Below, piece after piece: positions 1 through 13,500 of a DNA stretch of 64,000 nucleotides. Both the position numbers and the translations under genes were made by a program. The stretch is taken from contig NW_019091400.1 of assembly GCF_001949145.1 (NCBI RefSeq), positions 866,741-930,740 of the forward strand, written 5' to 3'. Position 1 is the first letter of the stretch. Every line of letters begins with the position of its first letter. Below the pieces are notes generated by a model, which did no database searches, was not told the origin of the DNA, and saw only the letters and a list, made by a program, of their open reading frames with translations. The DNA comes from Acanthaster planci. Taxonomy: Eukaryota > Echinodermata > Asteroidea > Valvatida > Acanthasteridae.

Positions 1-1472
1 AACTTTAACCGACCTGGTCATAAAATATGTGTACATGTAGCTGTCGACCTTCACAACAATTTTAACGTTCTTCTCCATGGAATCTTGGCCCAAAAGCACT
101 ATCTCTGGCGTGTCTGGTCAGGTTATGTAATGGACCGTACACAAGGCAGTGCAAAATACACACCTGTACGGGGTACATCTTTGCAACGTTTCAACTGGTT
201 TTTAATGCAATGATGCATGCTGTGGCATGACAGAACACCAGGCTTGACGCTGTACAATATACTCACTTTTGGAGCCTTCACAGGCCATATAATGGTGGAC
301 TGCGTTGTCCGTGAAAATGAACAAAGAGAGCAGCAATTGAAATCACAAACACAATTCATGGGAGAAACAAGATGGCAGAAATGACACGGGGAAGGAAACT
401 GAAAGTCCAGCCATTGTACTACATGTATATCCCTGACACTTTGCTGGCTCCACGCCCAAGTACATGTACACGGATGCACCTCCTTGGAGGTAACAGAGAG
501 AGCGAGAGGCTGATACCGGTAGGCCTGGTCCAAGATGTGTCAGGTTTGTACACATTCAAATGAAAGTTATTCATATTAACACTGTACAGTACGGTAATTG
601 AACAGACAAGTGCGTGCGCATAAAGTGTGACCCCAATGAAAGCTCCCCCAACCCGACAACGCCGCGTGCTATTCTCATTCCATTATCACGTTGACATGTC
701 CCCAACATTATTTGAGCACACCTCCATACAGCGCGGGGTGCTCTCGGCAATTCTTGGCAACCTGGGGTTTGGACGGAAAGCCCTCTGTTTTCAAGAAAAG
801 TACAGGTCACACTGCCTCGCGCAAGACTTCTCAAGATTTCATAAGTTTTGAAGCATAAATTCCCATTCTAAACAGATTAATCCCTCCCCAAAACATTTGC
901 AAGTAGCACCTTTGGCAATTAATTGGGACAATACACATGCACTGAAACTTCAATTTGGTTCCACTGTAAACCACGGTAAGCAAAGGGAAAACCTTTCAAA
1001 ATCTGTTCACTTTGACAAACATGTAGCAAGATGTTTCTGAAACCAATTTGAAATGAAAACTTTTTTAACTGCCATGTACATGTGACTTCAATGCACTAAG
1101 GTTCAACAAGTGGCTCTTGGAGATAGAGGAAGCCCGTCTCCCTTTTGCCCATCTGTAGTACTCTTTAAAGTTCTAATCTAGTTGACAGCAAAAGGCGCCA
1201 TACTATTACAAAAATAAAATTGAAACTGACTGCATTTCCTTATTAAAGAAAAAGGCAAAATTTTGGAATGCCACTGAACCAGAACTATGGTACATTTGCA
1301 TGTTAAGGTAAAAACTGATCCATGGTTTTCATTTACCGAGCAGGCCTTACTAGATACAGCAGCAAAATCTGCAGAATAAAAGACATGAGCGGAAGACACA
1401 GCAAGGTGTATGCCAAGTACGTGTACATGATAGTTGCCAAAACTATATCTCAGAAAAATATTTCCAACCTAC
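1..1472 (-). other. OSBPL9: OSBPL9 intronic sequence at the window edge
   Basis: No convincing exon was found. Open stretches here are short and lack paired splice sites. ACATGT-type words are scattered through it. Confidence 0.5.
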
Positions 1473-1523
1473 CTTTGCTAGTTGTAATAACACGATGGCC
1501 TGCTTGACAGATTCAATCATAGC
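1473..1523 (-). CDS. OSBPL9: OSBPL9 coding exon 6
   Basis: Seventeen codons between acceptor ttcacacag and donor gtaggt, phase 0-0. They encode [17 protein letters not shown], matching the SMVESIKHCIVLLQIAK stretch of ORP9. I could not identify the next exon in bases 1-1472. Confidence 0.88.
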
Positions 1524-4500
1524 CTGTGTGAAGAAGACATGCATAAAGTATTATAATTCTCCGCAATCCCACGGTAGATTTACACAAAAGAGCAGGATAT
1601 GCCTCAGTAAATTACCAAGCTCGCAGACTGTTTTGCAGAGGCGTTTCATTGTTTGAAAATAATAGAATTTCCTTTCTGGAAAAACCTTGAAATTTTTGGG
1701 CAGCTCACTCTGAAAGCTGACAGTGTCTGTCTAGTGCAACACTTGATGATTTGGCCATTTCTCTCTTTACCTCCCCAACACTGTACACTTTTTGATACCT
1801 TGCCGAGATCAGGTTAAGAAAGATGAAAATTCCTTTTCTTTTGTAGGGTTCTATTTCAAGGTTTTCCATGGGTCAAACTGACCTTCACTTTTCTAACCAA
1901 AGTGGACAACAGTGTTAGGACTGACCTGCCATTTTCTAAGTGCACAGCTGCAAGCATATTGTTGTGAACAGTTGACTGGGTTTGCTGTAGTTTTCAAGTC
2001 ATTACCACGAGCGTCCAGGGGTTGTGCTTATTAACACGAGTACTACAGACAACTCTCCATGCGCGGAATCAGCATGCTTTTAAAAACCTACAGTATGTAC
2101 TAGTAGAGTGGGAACAGTTGACTTGACATGGGCGAGCCATTTCAAAATCTTACTTCTCTCTGGACAAGACAACTGTCTGAACTGTATAACAGTAATCCAT
2201 CTAAATCTTCCTCAATCCTTCTAAATGTACAAGGCAGAAACCCAATGGCACTTCAATTGTCAAGGGGCATCAGACCCCATGTATCGTAACAGAGGCTGGG
2301 CTCGACATTTATTGATCCTGCAACATTTTGCAAATCACCTGATGAATTTCGAAGGGTTTGGTAAAGGAATAAAAACCAGTTTTTCCCCTGCACCTGCTCA
2401 TCCAAAGACCAACATGAATCACCTTACCTTGGCCTGGGTCCTGAGTTGTTCATATTTCTGCCTCTCGGCTTCGTCGTCTAATTTTTCAATCCTCTCCTCG
2501 AACGCGGTGACCTGGTCGATGAGAATCTGAAGGTAGGCGTCGGACTCAGCCAGCTTCCTGTCAAAGTCCTGGACTGTTGGTTTGGGTCTAGGGCGGGACT
2601 TACTACCAAACTGCATTGACAAAAGAACGACAAAACAAAGAACGAAAATAAAAATACATGTAAAAGGAAATCAAATGTACGTTTACCAGTTACGTACAAA
2701 AACCAATCCATGACATTTATTGATCCCACTGAATAGAACAAAATGATAAGCATAAAACTCTACTCCAAGAATGGGTTGATATGGAAGTAACCACTTACAG
2801 CTCGACCCTACCGGTACTTCCTCAGGTACCCATACATGTAGCTATTCTGAAGTAGAACATCTCAAACAATATTATCTAAACATGAAAATTGTACCCAAAC
2901 CAAACTGTGCCGTCCTTTTGTGTCTTTCATGCGGGTACATGTACATGTTCATGTGCTGGTATACACATGTACAATGTACATTACTGGTGATCGAAAGGGA
3001 TAAAGGCTCCAAATCATGGAGAAGGGTTGCTTCATTCGCATGCACGTGCAGTCATTGGGATAGATCCATCGAGTCCTTGTGGTATGATGCACATTTCAAT
3101 TCCTGACACATTCATGTGCTCTTCCTTCACTTACCACCGACTGGGACCTTATGCACATGCAACAGCCCAAGGAATATGATTGACCCATGCGTGGACAGAT
3201 TCTGACGCCAAGTGTACCGGTGAAAATTTGCAGATCTTGTCCTCCTTAACAAGAACCACACGTATTTCTCATACCGCGCACCAAATTCACTGGTAGACAA
3301 CATTTTGTGCACAACGTATATGACAAAATTGAATGCGTAAAAGTTGAAATGCTTTCCAAGGTTGGTAAACAATGGTATACTCTGCACCTGTTGCAGTATC
3401 AACTGGAGATGGATTCAATGAAAATCATTGGAAATGTATCCCCTGATTGCTGTATAACCAATACATGGTACTCGTTCAGTTCACGTCATTCCTGAAATTT
3501 GATGTCACAGTACAACATTTCTACATGTATATGGTAATAATCTAATGGGCAAAAGCAAACAATATGATGGGAGTTGGCATGGTTGGGGGTGCCGTGGGCT
3601 GGAGGAGGGAAGGTTTACACTGTACATGTTGTTTCTGCCTAAACCGTCAGATGCAAAGAGACATCATTAAATCTTTGGCATACATCGGGAAACACAGACA
3701 GGAATGGACAAAAAGTTTGACACAACTGGATGAGAGAGACACTGTAAAGCATTTTTATTAGACCAGTACTGCATATATCGTACATGCACATGTGCATTGC
3801 AACTGACTATAAAATCTGAAAAATGTACATTCCAAAATGGAATCACTAAAAGTACCGGTAATCTTTTGCGCTGCTAGTAAAATGATGGACTAAAATCAGG
3901 TACAGTAGTATCAGTGGGTCAATGCTAACTGGAGAAATGTGTAAATACATGCACATGTACATATGCACAAATGTTGTTAAAAACCTCTACGGTGCAAAAC
4001 TGATTTTCAAAGTATTAGAAAGCAAACAGTTTTGTTCAAAAGCTTGGATTCTGTGTGAATTTACTGGTACATGAATACTGCATTCCGTTGCTCAGTAAAT
4101 GTACATGTAAATGTAGTATTTAAAGGAACAAATGACAGAACACAAGTGCACTTACCAGTACAGTCTCCCACCATATGTAATTTATCACTGGGAGATATCT
4201 TTTTTTTAACTGACGCAGCACAGCTTACCAGTCTTTTTTGTTAGATTTTAATTCAAAGTGGTCATAGAAACCAAGGGATTTAAGAATTGGATTTTGGTCC
4301 ATCAGCTCCACGTCCAGAGAGACAATGTTCTACAGACTCGAGGCACTTTCAACAGGTACATGTACAATGTACAGTGTACATGAACAGCGTACATGAACAT
4401 GTGGTGCACTGTGTCTATCTTTACGCATGCTGAAATGTTTGGGTCACCCATCACACACTATTTTCCAATATAATCCGGTTTTCAGGGAGAAATTGTTGGG

Positions 4501-7500
4501 GGCTCAGAAGTCGCTTGCCAGACTTCCATCCACACAAATGTTTTCTCTTACACGAATATGCACTGAGAAAATTTCAGACCTTTAGATTAAATCCATGTTT
4601 GCACTTCAGGTGAACTGTATCACCAAGTTTGGCACACATTCATTCAGACGACAGTTATCTGTAATACTTCAGCGCATACATGTACAGGTACATGTACATG
4701 GACCCTTCAGCTCCAGTGTGTAAAAGATGCAACCCGCTGAGTTCATCAACTGAATCACTTGCACTAAATGAACAGTACATACATGTACGTACGTGTATAA
4801 TTTAAAAGAACAGTGCCATGAAACGACTTGGAAATGATGAGAGTGCGATTGCACAGAATGGACTTTGTACACATAGCAGTAGGGTACATTTCATCCAGAG
4901 TTGCCCACTCAATGCGTGTGAGCATCTGCTAAGGATACAAGTACATCTGCACTGCCCATGGAATTATCGCAATTGGGGCTGGCTACATTCGCTAACTGGT
5001 TCACATTCATGTGGTAAGGAGCACGTTGTATGTGCACCACCAAATTTTGTCAGAATGTGCACAAATATGTCGTCCCTGCAGAAATCTTCATTCAAGAGTT
5101 AGCACAAGTCTACCTGTACTGTACCTCTGAGGGCAAGCTTGTTTGTCACCAGGGAGACGCATTTTTTCCTACAAAAAAATCTGTTCACAGACTTTGGAGG
5201 TACATGTCCATGTACATGTGCATGTACATGTATGCACATGTGCATAGAACAGACTCAGCCACACACACACACACATTGATAAAAATTGCCCTAAAATTGC
5301 AAGAAAATCAGCCTCCATACTGTACGTGTACATGCACGGTACATACATGTACAGATGGAAAACCCATCACCAAAACGTGTACTGTAATGTACATACCTCA
5401 GCCAATCAGTGAAACCTTACATACACTGTACATGTGCGGTAAGTCCACAGCAGACGAGCTGCTCCTCGTTTCATTCACATATGAACAATAAATGACATTT
5501 CCTCAGCTGCTACATGTACCCTAGCAACCCCCCCTCTGCTTTCCATTTCCTGGATCCTTCACATGTCTGAGATAGTCTCATTACCACCGGACGTCATCAT
5601 CTAATGAATTTCTTCTCTTACCTGTAAATTCCACACAACTAAATTACACCTGTGAGTACCGGTAATTAAAGTACATCTAACCTGGAACTGAAATATTTCC
5701 CAAGAAAAACATGAACCTGTCCATGTTTCTGATAAAGGTACATGTATATTATGCAACAAAAAGACCAACGCACAGAGTGCATGTACATAGCCTATACATG
5801 TACCAGTACATACAAGTACACTGTACATGTACATGTATTCAAAACAATTCTAAGCAGAAATATTTGGCGACACGTACATGTAGTTTCTAGGATGGACCTC
5901 TGGAAACAGTCCTGTGGTTTCTCACGTGCAAACTATTTATTCCTGTTCTTGATAGAACAGGGCAACATCTATGCAAATCATCCAGTTATTGATACTGTCA
6001 TGTACGATTTGCTTTGCGTTAGTTGCTCTGTGCAAGGACTCAGTCTACGTCAGTCTCATTCCATAAAAATTTATGATCACATTGAGTACAGAAAAGAATG
6101 CAGCTACCAGTAACTTAACCTCTACTCCAGTTGCATAGGCTGCATACGAATCTCTTGTCTTGCGCTAGGTCTAGGTCTTCATGCTATTAGAAATGCGTGG
6201 AGACGCGTAGACAAAAGACCTACATGTAGCCGTAGCTCTGGAAGCCCGTTTCGGACACGGCCATACATTGTTGAATGAATTCATTACAGAGAAAGTACTG
6301 TACATGTACATGAGTCTGGCTGCATTCAATGAATCAAATTGCTCTTCACTGGAAAAAAAGAAAAAAAAAAGATCCAACTTTCACCACAACAGAATCAACT
6401 TCAAAAACAAACTTGTAAATGAACTTAGACAATGAAGTCCAATCATTAACTTCCTCTGGGGAAATTAATGTTGGCATGTTTGGAAATGTACGTGTAGTTT
6501 TATGCGGTTTGTTTCGGACAATTTTATTGACATCCATGCATTCCACCTGCTGCAAATCAGAATTCTTGAAAAACATGTACCGTATCCCTACAAGCACCTA
6601 CTGCATCCATCCACTCCAATTCACATGTACATGTACATCCTGTTCTATGCCCAAACTTGCCAACTCCTCTCATAACCATCAAAATCCTCCAGGTGGTTTT
6701 GAAGGATTTTGCATGGCCGCGGAAAGTACCGGTACAGCCCAGTCACTAACACTGTACACCGAGTGCAACTGGGATGGAATTTCGGGTGGGGGAGACATCA
6801 AGATGCACATGCTTCTCAAGGAAAGGAGCGAAAGCAGGTCTGCTGTACATGTACAGTACCACATGTAGTACATGTGTGGGTTGTGTTGATTTCATGATTT
6901 CCAATGGGGGGGTGCATCCAGGGGGTACTGCCTTCTGCCAAGGGAGAGAGGGGCTGGAATAACATCTACATGATCTACCGTACACGTACCTCTGCATGCA
7001 CACATGGTGCAAGTTCACTTTTTCACCGTTACAAAAAAGATCAGAACTCACCACTGCCTGTTTGTACCAACTATCAATATTGCCTAGTCTCCTCCTCAAG
7101 CTGTTCATGCTGCTCGTAAACTATGGGGCCCACACCATCCAGCACAATATAAAAGCAGACGTACATGTACAACACCTTGAAGAGAGACGGGGGGGGATCA
7201 CAGAGGAATGTGTAACCACTTGTCTGCAATTTTTTTAGGTATCTTGTCAAGTCTGAATGCTCAAGTGGACCCATATGAACATGTATTATGCAGTAGGCCT
7301 ACAGGAAGCTGGACTGGTCTTCGGCACATGGAAACCAATACTCAAATTCTGAAATCCTAACAAAATATTATTTACAAAGTGTAGGACCGTACAGACAGGT
7401 CCTTTTAGTGAGTTATTAGACCATAAACTACATGCATTTCACTGACATACAATACAGGTATTTGGAACAGCCTGTACATGTATTTTCCACTGCTATGATA

Positions 7501-10500
7501 AAATACTTTCTGGGGATTGATGAATTACATTGACACAGAAGATTTATGGGGGGTTTCTTTTCACAAAAGGCTCTTTCAAGAATCAGTGGAAAAGTCGTCG
7601 CATTCTGTGCACAAGCCCCTAACAATAAAGGTGAGCCAAAAAAAGGTCAAAGCACACCCAACATTATTCACTGGAAAGGCAAGATGCCATGGGCAATAAC
7701 ATCCATAACATGCATTCAGGGATGATGTCACGAGTTAAAGCCTCCGGCACAATTTTGGCCCGGAATAAAAGGCCGATAGGGTACCGACGCAGGTATTTTT
7801 GTGCAGATGGAACACGTACCGGTAGTTGACAATTCTGCCAATTTACTGGTACCAATAACAAAATAACACTAATAATAATAACAATAGTCAGTTCTTAGAC
7901 AGCGCATATTACGGAATGTCTCAGTTATTATCATTATTCCTGCACATTTGGAAACTGGGAACCTGACGACATTTCTAAATGCCCTCAACCGGCCCAAGGG
8001 TGAGCTCTTACAAAAGCTTCTGACACTCAATTTTTATGAGGAGTCCAATGTTGCCAGAGATAATATGGATTTGCCCACATGTATGCTCACAAAATGTTTG
8101 AAAAAAAGTTTTCTAAAACACAAACAGTAACCTTATGCCTCCATGCTTTGGTCCTGTGGTTAGTTTTTGAAATGCTAGAAAAAATATTTAAAAACCCTTC
8201 TGTTCTTCAACAAACAAACATATCTATCTTTTTATAACGGGTGATTTTTTGGCAAATAAACCAATTAAAACCATCATTTTGATCAAGGTATGTGTCATTA
8301 ACAGCCCCTACCGAACTTGCTCGATCTGACTGATCTACGTGTAGATCACACTCTCGCGGCAGGGCCTCGCACAATTTACTCTCCTTGCTGGAAGAATGCC
8401 TTCTCCTCAGTAGTTTCTGGGTCAAGCTGGCCTTCCTCTTCCGTGACACCTCCCTGGGCTGTGGCTCTTCTGTCTTGTTCACCATGTTCCCCTGGTTCGT
8501 CTTTGGCGTTTGATGTTGCCTCCATGCAGGATACATTGCCAAGTTTACATGTACATGTAAGTACCCAATCAGGATCCTCTCCAAGAGCAAGGCCAAAACG
8601 CCCTAGGGCTGGTACTACAGCCAGTTTTAAGCTTACAGTTTTTTTCAAAAAGGTCCACGTTTTAAGACGTACATGAGACCAGTGCCTAACTCCATATGCA
8701 CCAAAAAACTGGGGCACTTTGCTGCGTCCATTTTAGGGTTGAAAGCAGTGCACAAGCTGTATGTTTTCGGAGCATTTGATGGAATGAAAGATCAGTCGTT
8801 TTACAAATTGCCACCTCTTGGTAACAGGTTGCCAGTGGATCCACAGGCCATGTGCAAGTACTGTACATGTACCAGTGTGGGGAAGTCTTGAAAAAGTTTC
8901 TCATGTGGCAGGTCTACCATCACTGCGAACTTCGTCAGTTTGAGCTTCCCATCCAATGAATGAACAACGTCCACAATGACTGAGCAAAAGCTGGAGTCAA
9001 CAAGTTCTCAGCCAGACACCTGGTAATACCAGAGGAGATCAAACCTGGCCAAGGTGCCAAAATCTCCATACTCTGGCAACATCAATTGATCTGGAAGCCA
9101 AATTCCATTCATCAAAACTACGGCTCCCAGCACACAATCTTACACAAAGTGTGCCTGTCTACCACCACCTCAGAAGTTGATGATCTCATAAACGCACGAC
9201 CGCTACAAGAGATAACTCTTCTACTGTGGGGGGGGAGATTAGAGGCAGTGACTGGAACCTAAACATACATGTAATGCTAGCAAAAGCCAATTGATTGTTC
9301 TCCATCAGCTTATCAATTTTCAAACAAGCTGAGCACATCTGACAAATTGAATATGCCCAAAATACAGTACCTGGGTACATCCACTTGTGCTAAACTGGTG
9401 CCTACCTTTGTTCTGCACTTGGACTTGTGAACTCATTCAGACAGCACAAGCGGTACTCGACCTAAGTGCCAGTTTCTGCCGAGCCCAACTTCCCTTAATC
9501 ATGCGTACCACTGAGAAACCCTGTACAGAGAATTCTCATATGAATTGTTCCACAGAGCTTCTGAGGTATTAAGAATACATGTACATGTACATTACTCGTA
9601 CATGGACAGAAAATGGTATCATAGCACTAGCCTCTACTGTGCAGTAATATCAAAAGCCCAACCAAAAAGATTTGGTTGGAGCCCTCCAATACTTGTTTGT
9701 ACAACTGTTTCTCTGTTTAAAGAAACAGTTGTACATGTAACTCATTATGCATGTACATACATGTACATGCATGTATATGCATCTACTCATAAATCTTGAT
9801 TCGGTAAATACAATATCAACCACTCAAAACAGAGCCCTGGTCACAAAGCACTGACACTAACATTAGACGAGACACACCATTTTGGCTCTGACCATGCAGT
9901 CATGTAGCTGTCAGCATGTATGTACATGTAGGTACTGGCTCTGTATACCTACAGTATCCTACACCTGTGGGAAAAGCCAATGATTTGGACCAAATGACCA
10001 CAGTCTTCAGGCTTAGAACAGATGAAAGGGCAACAGAAAGGTGTCTGTCTCAATCCTTTGAAAGGACGGAAACTGCTAACCTGTGCGTACCAGAACTTGC
10101 AGAATACACGACAAGAAGTGACTGAACATTAGTGTTTTTATCGCTAAACACTTGGGACATGCACAGAAGTTCACCCTTGTATCACAACTACTCTCCTCCG
10201 TCTGCTTGTGCATCAGAGTTCCATATACATGTACAGGTACTGCTATTTGTATGATTAATAAGATAGCACTGACAAACTGTGGAGTGAACAAGTGGAACCT
10301 AAAACAAGAACCCTGCTGTAATAGCAAGCAAGAAAAGAAATGACAGGTGTTTCTGTTTACTGCTTACCAGTAACTAAAATCTTCCACAGCTGGATTCATC
10401 TTGAGTTACATGTAGGCTGAAGCCAGGAGTCACATGCACACATATCCATTGGAAGCGGCCGAAGCTGCTAGCCAATAGCGGCACATGTGATTCCCCACCA

Positions 10501-13500
10501 TACGGTAGCTACATACGTGTCACATGAGGTTGGGCCGGTCGTTTTATTTTCTTTTGGGGGGAGGGGGTGATTTTTGTTACTTTGTTCTTTTATTGATCAA
10601 GGTGTGGTCTACCGGTATGTGAGTAGTCAAACCACCTACATGTACCGGTACAAAAAAATTAAATTTGCACCTTCACATGTACCAGCAAAGTACATGTACA
10701 CATGGGTCTGATGTTGTAGCAGCATATACATGCATGCACACTGTAGCACAACTTTTATACATGTAAGTGGAATGAATACACTGTACATACACTATATATA
10801 ACATGTACATGTATGCTAGTGACTAGCACATTGAATTGAAGTCATAAAAAGCATTATTATGCAAGCGCAAGATTTTATTACCTTAACTGGATAATATTTA
10901 TTATCAAGGGACCATGCATAAGTGTACATACATGTATATGTATGTACTGGTACATGTACATGGGGCATGCTTTTGGAGGTATACATGTACATGTGTTAAT
11001 TTATACTAAATTAAAACTGCTGCACCAACATGCCTTCCTCTGATATCCTCAAGCAGTCTTGAGCAAGAAGCAGTGCATGGACATGTAGATTACATGTATT
11101 GGTACATGTACATGCCGCTATGTGTATCACCCTTCTCAATATTGTATCATTAGCACTCAAGGTCAGCCAGTGATAAAACAAAGAAATGATGAGCTATTAC
11201 ACAGGTATTTATCAATATCTACACTGAGGCCATATGGCTATGGGGAATACCAGCACGCCCCCTTGAACATGTTGCAAGATACACGTACCAGTAGCAGCAC
11301 ACGTGCCACTGCTTTTAAGCAAATACATTCCTGAAATCATAAAGTAACCACTGACCTTTATCATTTCAGCAAACTCTGAAGTTTTGTTGAATACAAAAGA
11401 GTCATTTAGTATTTTTATACGGGCAGCCTTTACCACTGATTTCATGGCATGTTATTCTTGCCGGAAGCTATCAGTACCTGATCCCTCCCAAATCTTCCTT
11501 CTCGAGACACTGTGCACAGGAGGACCAACTCTATGGCTGAGTTTGAGCGGCTTGTTCCCGTTTGTTCACGAACAGCTCCATTTGTTGTTCGTGGGTCGGC
11601 CGCTCGAACGCTGGGAACAAACAACCGGTTATCACAAGCAACATAGCGGCGTCCACGTACGTTATTCGAGAGTTAAGGTTTGGATGGGCTGAATTCTTTT
11701 CCATATATGAACAGGAACATTCATTTCTGTGTTACAGAAAATAATTAATGTTAATTTTGCAAAACTTCCCATTGTCTACATGATCTATGGCTTTGGAAGC
11801 CATCTCTCTACTTTTTGCAGCTGTTCATAAATCAAAATCTCACGAGTTTTTCCGTGTGTTCCTGTAAAACCCTGACCAGGAAGTGGTGTGTGATCCTGTT
11901 CCGAGAACAGTGTTCTTGAGTCGTGTTCCCGCCGTTCGAGCGCAAGAACAAGAAACCCGTGTCAAGAACAGGCCGCCCAAACTCGACCTACCAGTACTTG
12001 TACGGGTTCATGTACATGTACATGTATGGAACTGGGTCCTCCATTCCTCGATCCTTCAAAATCCTCCAATTCCCCCCAAGTGAAGTTTGAAATTTCAGTG
12101 AGAATTAGGTTTAAACGTTCAAACATTATGAGCAAACCAAATAAATACTGCCATCTAGCCCACTTACATAGTAATGGTTGCACTTTTGAAACTTTGGCAT
12201 GCAGCGAAAGAATAATTGAGTCCCCTAATGTGGCACACTCAAACTGTTTGCCAGACATCTTTGTTGAAAAACCTGAAATTCATTCAATTAAATACTGCTG
12301 CTTTAACCTTCGCGACGCACGGTGTTCAACCTTGGTGAACAATTTCAGTGTCATAAAATTGAGTCCAAAAATTAAAAAAAAATTGGCTTCCAGAAACTGG
12401 GCACAAATTCAGCGTGTTCCCTAATGTGCCGCTCTTGAACAAATCTTGAAGAAGCCCACGTTAACATTAAATCGGTTCTTCGAAGTTAATAAAATCTAGT
12501 AAATCATTATTATATCCACTCACACACCCAACTACATGGACAAGTTTGGAACAAATATTTACAAAATTTTGGGCATGTTTCAAAAGAGTTCATTTTGCAC
12601 TTTGGAAAAATAATAAAATAACTTTAAAAGCACGTTGAGCAATGGTGCCATGTACATGTACTGTGGTTATTATTACTCTGAAAAGAGAGAGAGAAAATAA
12701 ATTCTCTTACCCTGGCAGGTTGTGAATGCTTGAGAATTGTTTCCTCCAGTGCTGTGACCCATTGCACCCTCTCGTCTGCATGTTGAGCTGAATGGAAACG
12801 TGCAAACAATAATGGAGTCACACAAACTATCAATTTGTGTCTATGCCTTAAACTATTACTTGCTGCACCCTCTAGAATATTCCAGAATTGGTTGGCACTA
12901 GGATGCTACTCTGCATGAACATGTGCACCTGTAAGTCAATAGCTTGTTACGGATGAAGGGGCAGACTACAGGGAGAAATATGGCTATGGCCGTCAATGTA
13001 TAAATAACCCCTGAAGGTGTACAAGAGGGACACCAGTCCATGGGTACCTTGAAAATGGAAGGTCTTCTGGTCACAGGTGATGGTGAAGGTGGAATCATCC
13101 TGGTCATCAATACCTATCAGTGCCCCCTGCAGGAAACAAGAACGCAGTTGTTATTAATCAAGAGCAATCTACAAAACAAGACTTACACATTAATTACCGG
13201 TACCTCAGTGTTGATAATTAATGCTAATGATCTCCATTTCAAAGATGTGATCTACACGTTCAATGACGTGTATGCCAAGTCATCGGTAAGTCAAGCCAAG
13301 GAACTAAGGCAAGGGATTTATTTGCTACAGTTCATTTGAGGAGCTTGCGACTTGACAGGACGAAAGACTTGTGAATTGGCTTGTGCTTGACTAGTGATGT
13401 CTTGACTTAGTTACGGCACAGGTACACGTAATACATGTGGCCCTATACTGTGGCTCATAGACTGATACGGAGGTACATGAAGTCCAGTAAATATGAGCCA

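Larger units (their letters stand above)
2611..12710 (-). other. OSBPL9: Large OSBPL9 intron 4 (about 10 kb)
   Basis: The coding frame jumps directly from exon 4 to exon 5 of the human order, so this reads as one intron. It is dense in TACATGTA/ACATGTAC runs, which create many spurious open frames. It also holds two small hairpins (9658-9735) and a MITE-like element (11535-11988). No supported gene was seen. Confidence 0.7.

Noticed and set aside
123-533. Possible next OSBPL9 exon on the minus strand (YRYQPLALSV resembling YQPSPLEPV of ORP9)
   Set aside because: No good donor follows and the similarity is only a few residues.
5030-5491. 153-residue open frame, plus strand
   Set aside because: Translation is dominated by CTCTCT/MYMYMH-type words produced by TACATGTA repeats; no splice context or homology.
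8207-8717. Overlapping open frames on both strands, minus frame basic and exon-like ([20 protein letters not shown])
   Set aside because: No consistent splice sites or recognisable domain; could be a decayed gene fragment but cannot be supported.
12026-12424. 132-residue open frame, plus strand
   Set aside because: No protein-like composition or family match; starts inside repeat sequence and lies antisense in the OSBPL9 intron.
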